Shown piece after piece: positions 1 through 5,998 of a DNA stretch of 9,367 nucleotides. The first letter of the stretch is position 1. Each line of letters begins with the position of its first letter. The position numbers and the translations under genes are program-made. Below the pieces are notes generated by a model. That model saw only the letters and a list, made by a program, of their open reading frames with translations, made no database searches and was not told the origin of the DNA. The stretch is taken from NCBI GenBank assembly GCA_041165345.1, contig JBEANQ010000101.1:1-9367 (forward strand). Reading direction: 5' to 3'. This DNA comes from JBBKWH01 sp041165345 (GTDB lineage: Bacteria > Pseudomonadota > Gammaproteobacteria > Pseudomonadales > Moraxellaceae).

Positions 1-215
1 GGAATATCAAACAAAATTGCTTGCCGATCATCCCATCGTAACCATGGCAGCAAGACAAACAAGGTCATCAAACTGTACATGCTGGTGGTACGAATATTTT
101 GAAAAAAGCCTGCAATCAGCTTGGTATGAATTTTCTGCCGTTTGGCAGTGAAGTCGGGATGAAAGCTCTGAACGGCATCCGCAGAGACATCACGAACTGG
201 AATCTTCTCGCTCAT
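1..215 (-). CDS. ccoG: CcoG cytochrome c oxidase accessory protein (N-terminal part, cut by window edge)
   Basis: This reading frame is not annotated by length alone; I translated it by hand from the ATG at 215, and it stays open to the left edge, giving 71 codons. The N-terminus is polar and contains IHTKLIAGFFQNIR, then a first membrane segment, then WLRWDDRQAILFDI. That last stretch matches the characteristic start of CcoG/FixG/RdxA proteins (PWL.W..RQA.LFD). Members are polytopic inner-membrane proteins with two 4Fe-4S clusters; CcoG has been reported to reduce Cu(II) to supply the CuB centre of cbb3 oxidase. The iron-sulfur motifs lie outside the window. An in-frame TGA 33 nt upstream of the ATG fixes this start; the ribosome site is weak. 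It lies downstream of ccoP but beyond a terminator, so it may be transcribed separately. Confidence 0.85.
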   Translation of the reverse strand, partial: MSEKIPVRDVSADAVQSFHPDFTAKRQKIHTKLIAGFFQNIRTTSMYSLMTLFVLLPWLRWDDRQAILFDI

Positions 216-339
216 CTGGTCTGGCCATTTGCTGGAAGGAAAAAGAAGTCACCACACCCAAAATCAACACCACGAGACGTTGCGTTTGGGAGGACTGTAG
301 TATGGCGCTTGCATCAAGATCTGACCAAATGCTTTTGGT

Positions 340-367
340 ACTATGATGCAGCAGTAAAACTGATCAA
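340..367 (-). promoter_or_regulatory. Possible sigma-70 promoter for ccoG
   Basis: On the minus strand TTGATC (362-367) and CATAGT (340-345) are separated by 16 nt; each matches 4 of 6 consensus bases. It sits just after the ccoNOQP terminator and about 125 nt before the ccoG start, the place where a separate ccoG promoter would be needed. The match is weak and rests on position as much as on sequence. Confidence 0.3.
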
Positions 368-401
368 GCCTCTGATGCTAAAAATCACTGGTGTAAAATG
401 C

Positions 402-432
402 AAAAAGCCGCCTGCGGTGCAGACGGCCTTTT
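402..432 (-). terminator. Intrinsic terminator of ccoNOQP
   Basis: On the minus strand a 9-bp stem (419-427 with 407-415, one G-U pair, 3-nt loop) is followed by a run of five T (402-406). The wobble is a G-U pair only in the minus-strand RNA and becomes a C-A mismatch in the plus RNA, so it serves the leftward operon. It begins about 35 nt after the ccoP stop. Confidence 0.85.
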
Positions 433-467
433 GATGAAAACACCCTCATCATCACACGATTATGTGA

Positions 468-1397
468 TCAACGAGCTTCTTTCTTTGATAACGAATACAC
501 ATAGGCCGCCAGTAGGTTAATGCGCTCATTACCCAGTTTGGCTTCCCAAGCAGGCATAACGCCTGCACGACCATAACGAATGGTTTGACGAATCGTGGCA
601 CGATCACCACCATATAACCAAATGTTATCAGTCAAGTTAGGTGCACCCACTGCCTGTGTACCTTTTCCTTCGGCACCATGGCACATCACACAGTTTGATT
701 TAAATAGTTTTTGGCCTTCGTTGACCAGTTCACCATTCAAATCACTGCGTCCTGAGAGGGACATGACATATTCGGCCGCCGCTTTGACGCCATCTTCACC
801 CAGTTTTTCTTGCCATGTGGGCATGCCACCATGACGACCTTTATGAATGGTTTCGACGATTTTATCGGTCGTTCCACCATACAACCAGTCGCTATCGGTC
901 AAGTTAGGAAAGCCTGTATTGCCTTTGGCATTACTACCATGACAAACCGCGCAGTTTTGTGAAAACAGACGTTGGCCAACCTTTTTAGCCCGTGGATTTT
1001 CGGCCAACTCTTCAATACTTTGACCTGCAAAGCGCTTTTGGTAATCGGCTAAAAATACGGCATTGTTGCGGTCAAATTGATCTTGCATTTCATTGACCGA
1101 TGTCCAATGCACGCTGGTGCCATCGGTTTTTTTGATCATCAAAATGCCTTTCCAGCTACCCAGTGATGGATAGGCAATCACATAACCTACCGCAAACACA
1201 ATGGATGCCCAGAACACCATCAACCACCAACGCGGCATTGGTTTGTCATATTCACGAATCCCATCATAGACGTGACCTGTGGTGCCGTCTTCTTCAAGGG
1301 TGGGTTTCATGCGCAGGACAAAAATCAGCGCTCCAGTCACGAAGCACCAGCATCCTATGGATAGGATGGCAATCCACAAACTCCAAAATGTGGTCAT
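468..1397 (-). CDS. ccoP: cbb3-type cytochrome c oxidase subunit III, dihaem cytochrome CcoP
   Basis: CcoP passes electrons from periplasmic cytochromes to the haem-copper core of the cbb3 oxidase. The 309-residue protein has two N-terminal membrane spans (about residues 4-28 and 57-76), as in gammaproteobacterial CcoP proteins that have an extra N-terminal helix. Two class I cytochrome c domains follow. The haem attachment motifs are CAVCH at 149-153 and CVMCH at 236-240, with likely axial methionines at 192 (GGMPTW) and 281 (GVMPAW). The ATG overlaps the ccoQ stop as ATGA, so translation is probably coupled; a GAGAGAG purine run lies just upstream. It is the last gene of the operon and is followed by an intrinsic terminator. 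Length and motifs are those expected for the family. Confidence 0.97.
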   Translation of the reverse strand: MTTFWSLWIAILSIGCWCFVTGALIFVLRMKPTLEEDGTTGHVYDGIREYDKPMPRWWLMVFWASIVFAVGYVIAYPSLGSWKGILMIKKTDGTSVHWTSVNEMQDQFDRNNAVFLADYQKRFAGQSIEELAENPRAKKVGQRLFSQNCAVCHGSNAKGNTGFPNLTDSDWLYGGTTDKIVETIHKGRHGGMPTWQEKLGEDGVKAAAEYVMSLSGRSDLNGELVNEGQKLFKSNCVMCHGAEGKGTQAVGAPNLTDNIWLYGGDRATIRQTIRYGRAGVMPAWEAKLGNERINLLAAYVYSLSKKEAR

Positions 1398-1585
1398 TGT
1401 CGTTTCTCTCTCGATTCGGTGTCAGACGCTTCCGGCTTTGGCTGCGCAACATCGGTTTGAATCGCAATAGCTGCGTCATCTTCAAAGCGTTTGCGATTGG
1501 CAGGCGAGTACGCCCACCAACACACGCCAAAGAAAGCAACCATCGCAATGACAGTTGCTACTGAATGCCAGAAGGACAGGCTCAT
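1394..1585 (-). CDS. ccoQ: cbb3-type cytochrome oxidase small subunit CcoQ/FixQ
   Basis: This 63-residue protein has one membrane span (about residues 6-25) followed by WAYSPANRKRFEDDA, the recognisable CcoQ signature, and a charged cytoplasmic tail. CcoQ is non-catalytic and helps hold the assembled cbb3 complex together. The gene lies between ccoO and ccoP as expected. Its ATG shares one base with the ccoO stop (TAATG), its TGA overlaps the ccoP ATG, and AAGGG sits 9 nt before the start. The tail after residue 38 is low in hydrophobic residues, rich in Q, P, E and S, and probably disordered. Confidence 0.93.
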   Translation of the reverse strand: MSLSFWHSVATVIAMVAFFGVCWWAYSPANRKRFEDDAAIAIQTDVAQPKPEASDTESREKRQ

Positions 1586-2205
1586 TAGCGTTGGCCCTTC
1601 ATGGCAATCCCCAACTGTTGGAGATAGGCCACAACGGCATCCAGTTCGGTACGGCCTTGAACCATGTCAGGAGCTGCTGCAATGTCAGCTTCTGTATATG
1701 GCACACCAAAATGATCGCGGAACAAACGCATTTTGGCCTGTGTTTGACTGGCATCAAGGGTAGTCTTTGCCAACCATGGATAACTTGGCATCACAGACTC
1801 AGGCACCACATCTCGTGGATTCTTTAAGTGAACAATTTGCCAATCATCCGAGTATTTTTGGCCGACACGAGCCAAGTCTGGACCAGTCCGTTTAGAGCCC
1901 CACAAGAAGGGGTGATCCCAAACCGATTCGCCTGCACGTGAGTACGCACCATAGCGTTCTGTTTCTGCACGCAATGGACGAACCATTTGGGTGTGGCACA
2001 CGTGACAACCTTCACGGATGTAAACGTCGCGGCCTTCTAGTTCAAGCGCAGTCCAAGGCTTCATGCCAGGGATTGGAGTATTGAGGTCTTTTTGGAACAT
2101 CAGCGGAACAATTTCGACCAAAGTCGCGAAGCTAATTGCGACCACAATCAAGATCATGAGCAAGCCGGTGTTCTTTTCAACCACCTCATGGGCAGTACCT
2201 GCCAT
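1585..2205 (-). CDS. ccoO: cbb3-type cytochrome c oxidase subunit II, monohaem cytochrome CcoO
   Basis: The 206-residue CcoO is the membrane-anchored monohaem cytochrome c of the cbb3 oxidase and relays electrons to CcoN. It has one N-terminal membrane helix (about 14-35) and a periplasmic domain with haem motif CHVCH at 67-71. The family segments RPLRAETERYG.YSRAGE and HPFLWGSKRTGPDLARVG follow, and the likely axial Met is 139 in ESVMPSYPWL. I chose the ATG at 2205 over an in-frame ATG 42 nt upstream. GAGGAG lies 9 nt before it, and the longer form would add a non-conserved, charged extension that overlaps the end of ccoN. Its SD site overlaps the ccoN stop, suggesting coupled translation. 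Confidence 0.96.
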   Translation of the reverse strand: MAGTAHEVVEKNTGLLMILIVVAISFATLVEIVPLMFQKDLNTPIPGMKPWTALELEGRDVYIREGCHVCHTQMVRPLRAETERYGAYSRAGESVWDHPFLWGSKRTGPDLARVGQKYSDDWQIVHLKNPRDVVPESVMPSYPWLAKTTLDASQTQAKMRLFRDHFGVPYTEADIAAAPDMVQGRTELDAVVAYLQQLGIAMKGQR

Positions 2206-2218
2206 AACGTGTGTCTCC

Positions 2219-3655
2219 TCAGGCCGCAACAGTCTTTTGGGGTTCATCGGCCGTAACCGGTGACTTAATGGTCATGTACAGGTTGTAGGCCATGAATAGC
2301 ATGCCTGACCAATACAATAGCCCACCGAATGCACGACCAACATAAGGCCAATGTGACGCCGCCACACTTTCAACAAAACTGTAAGTGAGGGTGCCATCAG
2401 GGTTGGTTGCACGCCACATCAAACCTTGGGTAATCCCCGAGATCCACATGGACACGATGTAAAAAATCACACCGACTGTTGCTAACCAAAAATGGATGTT
2501 GATCAAGCGTGTGGAATACATCGATTGACGATCAAACACGCGTGGAATCAGCACATAGAGTGAGCCAATGGTGATCATACCGACCCAGCCTAACGCACCA
2601 GAGTGGACATGGCCTACAGTCCAGTCCGTATCATGTGACAAGGCGTTGACTGTCTTGATCGACATCATTGGGCCTTCAAAGGTCGACATGGCATAGAACG
2701 ACAATGCAACAACCAAGAAGCGAATCACAGGGTCTGTACGCAAGCGATCCCAACTACCAGACATGGTCATCACACCGTTGATCATGCCACCCCAGCTCGG
2801 TGCAAACAGAATCAACGAAAACACCATGCCCAGCGACTGTGTCCAGTCTGGCAATGCGGAGTAATGCAAATGATGCGCACCTGCCCACATGTACAAGGCA
2901 ATCAATGCCCAGAAGTGGACAATCGACAGGCGATAGGAGTAGACCGGACGACCCACTTGAACAGGAATAAAATAATACATCATGCCCAAGAATGCAGCGG
3001 TTAAGAAAAACCCAACTGCGTTATGGCCATACCACCATTGCACCATGGCATCTGTTGCGCCACTAAAGACTGAATATGACTTTAGTGGGCTGAGAGGAAT
3101 CACCATGCTATTGACGATATGTAGCAGGCCAATGGTGATAATAAATGCACCAAAAAACCAGTTTGCGACATAAATATGCGAGGTTCGACGTTTAATCAAC
3201 GTACCAAAAAACACCGTGCCATAAGCGATCCACACCACTGCAATCAGTAGGTCGATTGGCCATTCTAACTCGGCGTATTCTTTGGCAGACGTATAACCAA
3301 ACGGTAACGTCAGCACAGCACTCACAATCACGGCTTGCCAGCCCCAAAAGGTGAACCATGCAAGACGTGGGGCAAACAGCACCGTTTGACAGGTGCGTTG
3401 CACAATGTAGTAAGACGTTGCGAACAAGCCGCAACCGCCAAACGCAAAAATAACAGCGTTGGTATGCAGAGGGCGCAACCGGCTAAACGTTAGCGGTGCG
3501 ATACCCTCAAATAACGTTGGAAACGCAAGCTGTGAGGCGATTAAAACGCCCAGCCCCATCCCGACGATACCCCAGACCACCGTCATGATGGTGAACAGGC
3601 GAACCAGTTCATACTCGTACTTGACGGGGGCCAAGCCGGATGAAGAGTGACTCAT
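2219..3655 (-). CDS. ccoN: cbb3-type cytochrome c oxidase subunit I, catalytic CcoN
   Basis: CcoN is the haem-copper catalytic subunit that reduces O2 to water at high affinity and pumps protons. The 478-residue protein is almost entirely membrane helices. All expected ligands are visible: His64 (RPLHTN) and His351 for low-spin haem b, His349 for haem b3, and His211, His261 and His262 for CuB. Tyr255, in LIALYMWAGAHH, is positioned to form the family's His-Tyr crosslink, and Glu327 (STFEGPM) is also conserved. Assignments follow the Pseudomonas stutzeri CcoN pattern with a constant offset. The ATG at 3655 is preceded at 7 nt by AGGAG; the in-frame ATG 75 nt further up adds a Cys/Ser/Arg-rich stretch with no family support. 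First gene of the operon. Confidence 0.97.
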   Translation of the reverse strand: MSHSSSGLAPVKYEYELVRLFTIMTVVWGIVGMGLGVLIASQLAFPTLFEGIAPLTFSRLRPLHTNAVIFAFGGCGLFATSYYIVQRTCQTVLFAPRLAWFTFWGWQAVIVSAVLTLPFGYTSAKEYAELEWPIDLLIAVVWIAYGTVFFGTLIKRRTSHIYVANWFFGAFIITIGLLHIVNSMVIPLSPLKSYSVFSGATDAMVQWWYGHNAVGFFLTAAFLGMMYYFIPVQVGRPVYSYRLSIVHFWALIALYMWAGAHHLHYSALPDWTQSLGMVFSLILFAPSWGGMINGVMTMSGSWDRLRTDPVIRFLVVALSFYAMSTFEGPMMSIKTVNALSHDTDWTVGHVHSGALGWVGMITIGSLYVLIPRVFDRQSMYSTRLINIHFWLATVGVIFYIVSMWISGITQGLMWRATNPDGTLTYSFVESVAASHWPYVGRAFGGLLYWSGMLFMAYNLYMTIKSPVTADEPQKTVAA

Positions 3656-3662
3656 GCACGGG

Positions 3663-3667
3663 CTCCT
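3663..3667 (-). promoter_or_regulatory. Ribosome binding site that fixes the ccoN start
   Basis: AGGAG on the minus strand lies 7 nt before the ATG at 3655. It decides between this start and a longer form beginning at 3730. Confidence 0.8.
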
Positions 3668-3733
3668 AGAAAAGCCGCAACACAAAAAAAACGTTGCAGA
3701 AGAGAGAGTTCGAACAACAGTCGCGTGCATGGA

Positions 3734-3811
3734 ACATACAGGTGGCGACCGCTACCCGAATGTATGTCAGACGGTATCGGTTTGGGGCCGGCCACTGACA
3801 TACTGAGTATG
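3734..3811. repeat. Four alternating CATAC/GTATG half-sites with competing hairpins
   Basis: This is the main structure in the 460-nt ccoN/SCP2 intergenic region. CATAC at 3735-3739 and 3799-3803 and its complement GTATG at 3762-3766 and 3807-3811 alternate in orientation. ACATACA (3734-3740) pairs with TGTATGT (3761-3767) around an inner 6-bp stem (3741-3746 with 3751-3756). GTATGTCAG (3762-3770) pairs over 9 bp with CTGACATAC (3795-3803), enclosing the palindrome GGCCGGCC. CATAC-TGA-GTATG (3799-3811) forms a third dyad. The first and second share bases, as do the second and third, so neighbouring stems exclude each other. It could be a cluster of operators or a switching mRNA leader; the only wobble pair favours plus-strand RNA. 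Confidence 0.55.
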
Positions 3812-3951
3812 CTCGCGTCGGCTGTTTTCAGCGATACAACAACAATGCGTCGTCTAGACACACAAAAAGTGCGCCATTTTAAAATCTTTTTGCTTGTCGT
3901 GCATCCTTAATGTCTATTTATTGCAAAGTTTTTAGAAAAGACTGAGGAGTC

Positions 3952-3977
3952 AGGCTTTTTAACTGTTAAAAGAGCCT
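3952..3977. repeat. Imperfect AT-rich inverted repeat in the ccoN/SCP2 intergenic region
   Basis: AGGCT-TTTTAAC (3952-3963) is complementary to GTTAAAA-G-AGCCT (3965-3977), with one bulged G. The tip is tight and no T run follows on either strand, so I do not call it a terminator. Its role is unknown. Confidence 0.4.
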
Positions 3978-4046
3978 TCATGCCATACCGACAGGGCATT
4001 GAGTTTGCTATAAGGTGGGGGCGCCATCGTGCTTTGGCTCGTCATA

Positions 4047-4087
4047 TTGACCAAAATCACCATGAGTGGCGCATCCTGTTTTACATT
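4047..4087 (+). promoter_or_regulatory. Candidate FNR/ANR-type class II promoter of the SCP2 gene
   Basis: TTGAC-CAAA-ATCAC (4047-4060) matches the FNR/ANR consensus TTGAT-N4-ATCAA at 8 of 10 half-site positions with the correct 4-nt spacer. TACATT (4082-4087) is a plausible -10 hexamer matching 4 of 6 bases. A start of transcription about 7 nt after it, near 4094, puts the box centre (4053.5) near -41, the classical activating position for FNR. The SD GAGGA and ATG of the SCP2 gene follow. A second candidate, an extended -10 TGCTATAAG at 4006-4014, lies upstream. The protein that would bind is not in the window. Confidence 0.45.
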
Positions 4088-4115
4088 TGTCCATGATTTT
4101 CAATGAGGAACGACC

Positions 4116-4502
4116 ATGCCTGCTTTTCTAACCACTGAATGGTTTGATACCGTTGCACAACTGACCGCAGCCGCTGGTGACTTGAATCTGCCTCCTGCAT
4201 TGGCAGGTTTGGCACTGAACATGAACGTTACTGGCACACCTGCAGGTGATGTTGAAATGGCATTGGCCGGTGGCAAAATCCAACGTGGCCTGTCAGCAGA
4301 TGCCAAAACCACATTGACGATGGATGGCGAAACCCTGCGCAAAGTGTTTTTAGAGTTTGATATGGCAGCTGCCATGCAAGCGTTCATGACCGGCAAAATC
4401 AAGGTTCAAGGTGACATGAGCCAGCTGATGGCGTTGCAAACTGCACGTCCAAGCCAAGAACAAAAAGATTTGTTCAAGCGCGTGTTGAGCGTGACTGAGT
4501 AA
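4116..4502 (+). CDS. SCP2 sterol-binding domain protein
   Basis: The 128-residue protein is one small SCP2 (sterol carrier protein 2-like) domain. It spans about residues 10-110 and ends in AFMTGKIKVQGDMSQLMALQ, the typical C-terminal helix and lipid-pocket segment. There is no signal peptide or membrane span, so it is probably cytosolic. Such domains bind fatty acyl or other lipid ligands; in bacteria the substrate is usually unknown, and residues here do not settle it. SD GAGGA lies 7 nt before the ATG. The gene stands alone, divergent from ccoN, behind an FNR/ANR-like box, which suggests oxygen-dependent expression alongside the cbb3 oxidase. An intrinsic terminator follows. Confidence 0.85.
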   Translation: MPAFLTTEWFDTVAQLTAAAGDLNLPPALAGLALNMNVTGTPAGDVEMALAGGKIQRGLSADAKTTLTMDGETLRKVFLEFDMAAAMQAFMTGKIKVQGDMSQLMALQTARPSQEQKDLFKRVLSVTE

Positions 4503-4556
4503 TCATCAATCATGAACCGCTTGTCATACGGCAAGGGGTTCGCCGATTGAAGACGC

Positions 4557-4585
4557 AAAAAAACCTGCCAATGGCAGGTTTTTTT
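4557..4585. terminator. Bidirectional intrinsic terminator
   Basis: Seven A, then ACCTGCC-type stem sequence, AAT loop, its perfect complement and seven T make a symmetric hairpin (stem 4562-4569 with 4573-4580, extendable through the A/T tracts). It works in both directions: it ends the SCP2 gene on the plus strand and the 47-aa gene on the minus strand. Confidence 0.9.
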
Positions 4586-4662
4586 AATGGGCATAGCTCA
4601 GGCCAAATGCGCTGGCATGAGGGATCACGCGAGCAACGATACCGTGATCGCACCGAGGCGAT

Positions 4663-4806
4663 TTAAAACCGAATCATGCTGTGCATCAGGGTGGCCGCAA
4701 GGACCAGTCCCAATACAAAAAACAACACGGACACCGGCTCAAGCAATGACTGTGTAGGAGATTGATCCAGCAACGCAGGCGTTTTGGCCTTCATGTGCGT
4801 ATTCAT
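4663..4806 (-). CDS. Small single-span membrane protein (47 aa), unknown function
   Basis: Translated by hand from the ATG at 4806: a basic, polar N-terminus (MNTHMKAKTPALLDQSPTQS), one strongly hydrophobic helix at about 21-40 (LLEPVSVLFFVLGLVLAATL), and a short tail HSMIRF ending at TAA. AAAGG lies 8 nt before the start. It begins 39 nt after the stop of the 315-aa unknown gene on the same strand, and a bidirectional terminator lies about 80 nt downstream, so the two form a natural transcription unit. The combination of SD, membrane helix and operon position supports a real gene, but I recognise no family. N-in topology is suggested by the basic residues before the helix. Confidence 0.6.
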   Translation of the reverse strand: MNTHMKAKTPALLDQSPTQSLLEPVSVLFFVLGLVLAATLMHSMIRF

Positions 4807-4845
4807 GGTGATAGCCTTTCATTCCAATGACTGGCGGTGTGACAT

Positions 4846-5793
4846 CTATGGGACACTCTTAGCATGAATTTCAACTTGCATCCAGATGTTTCCGCGGACA
4901 AAGTCGCCAACGGTAATTTCAAGGCCATCAAGCGCATGTGTGCTGCAGGCAACCGCAATGACGAGGGGTTGATCGGGGTCTTCCCGCAGGATCACCACAT
5001 CAAACACACAAACGGGTTGACCTAAAAAATCAATGACCTGCTTGCCAATCACTTCGCCTTGAAACCATGCTTCGTCTTCTTGGCCAAAGTGCTCACCAAA
5101 TAAATAAGCAGCCATGCGTGACAGGTCAAGCATGACGGGTTCTTGGTCTTCTAACCCTTTGGGCTGCCATGCGTCCAATTGTGCTTGTAGGTCGTCTGGT
5201 GCAGTACCGTCATTGGCAGCCAAAATGTCGTTGAGTGCGCGATGGTGCCGAATGGCTGCGGGGTCATCGACGCGCATTTTTTCGTCAATACCAACTTTTT
5301 CAAGGCCGTAGGCGATGGCGCCAAGGCTGGCTTGATAGGTGGTGTTGGCGTCATAGCAGTCTTTTTGAATGGCATATAACGTATCAAAGGCATGAAGGTT
5401 AATGCCGTCTTCGGTTTCTAAACTCAGAATGGCTTCACCCCGTTCGTCGCAATGCAAAATACGCTGAATGCGGACATTGCGCCAATGTGGGCTGTCGATA
5501 CAGGGGTAGGCATTGCGCATCCGAATAGGTTGCTGGTTGTGATCGACATCAAGCAGTTGCGTCAGGCGGAGCATTTGGCTTGACGGTCCCTGTAGCAGCC
5601 AATGATCCGGCGGTAGGCTGTCACTGGTAGGGTGCAGACCTCTGGGCACAATGGCGTCATCAATAGCGGCTTGTAGCCAGCGCGGCACGTCTTGTTGCGG
5701 CGTGAGGCTCAGCGCTTGCCAGTGATCACCATGGCCGCCCATGGTGTCGCACGGAATAGGCATGGTTTGTGGGGGTTGGCGCTGATCTGTCAT
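4846..5793 (-). CDS. Conserved-looking acidic protein of unknown function (315 aa)
   Basis: I do not recognise this family. The protein is soluble-looking, with no signal peptide or membrane helix, and acidic; it is rich in Asp, His and Trp, with several Cys (residues 15, 98, 115, 146, 262, 283). The middle (about 120-175) has the well-formed stretch NLHAFDTLYAIQKDCYDANTTYQ...IAYGLEKVG. The C-terminal third alternates short hydrophobic strands and ends in VGDFVRGNIWMQVEI, suggesting a beta-rich fold. The start is uncertain: ATG at 5793 (MTDQRQ) is chosen because the upstream in-frame ATG at 5832 adds MEIPLRLIWNRLV, unlike the rest, and neither has a strong SD. It probably heads an operon with the 47-aa membrane protein and is divergent from the SDR gene. 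Confidence 0.75.
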   Translation of the reverse strand: MTDQRQPPQTMPIPCDTMGGHGDHWQALSLTPQQDVPRWLQAAIDDAIVPRGLHPTSDSLPPDHWLLQGPSSQMLRLTQLLDVDHNQQPIRMRNAYPCIDSPHWRNVRIQRILHCDERGEAILSLETEDGINLHAFDTLYAIQKDCYDANTTYQASLGAIAYGLEKVGIDEKMRVDDPAAIRHHRALNDILAANDGTAPDDLQAQLDAWQPKGLEDQEPVMLDLSRMAAYLFGEHFGQEDEAWFQGEVIGKQVIDFLGQPVCVFDVVILREDPDQPLVIAVACSTHALDGLEITVGDFVRGNIWMQVEIHAKSVP

Positions 5794-5845
5794 GACAAGG
5801 CGGTTCCATATGAGCCTAAGGGGGATCTCCATTGCATGGGTGCAT

Positions 5846-5888
5846 TGTGGCCGTTTTCAATTGGTCGTCAGGTGTCAAAATGGCCACA
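5846..5888. repeat. 12-bp inverted repeat in the divergent intergenic region
   Basis: TGTGGCC-G-TTTT (5846-5857) faces AAAA-T-GGCCACA (5877-5888), giving 12 bp with one G-T pair around a 19-nt centre. It sits between the unknown minus-strand gene and the SDR gene, a good place for an operator serving one or both. A related AAAATGGCACA lies at 5908-5918. Confidence 0.45.
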
Positions 5889-5998
5889 CCCTGCGTATGT
5901 ACCGCAAAAATGGCACAAAATGCGAAATTGCCCAAGGGGGGAGCTGTGGTTTAATCGTGTCTTTATGATGTCATCTTGATGAGTGAGGAGTACAACAG

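Noticed and set aside
99..434. 111-aa plus-strand ORF across the ccoG start and ccoP terminator
   Set aside because: It is antisense to the recognisable ccoG N-terminus, runs through a terminator hairpin and has no ribosome site or family features.
3652..3861. 69-aa minus-strand ORF upstream of ccoN
   Set aside because: It crosses the ccoN SD and the alternating CATAC dyads, shows no family features and has no clear ribosome site.
4590..4663. tRNA-like start (GGGCATAGCTCAG) followed by a 7-bp dyad GATCACG/CGTGATC at 4623-4649
   Set aside because: No anticodon arm, T-loop (GTTCGA) or acceptor stem can be built; the dyad has no T run, so it is neither a tRNA nor a convincing terminator.
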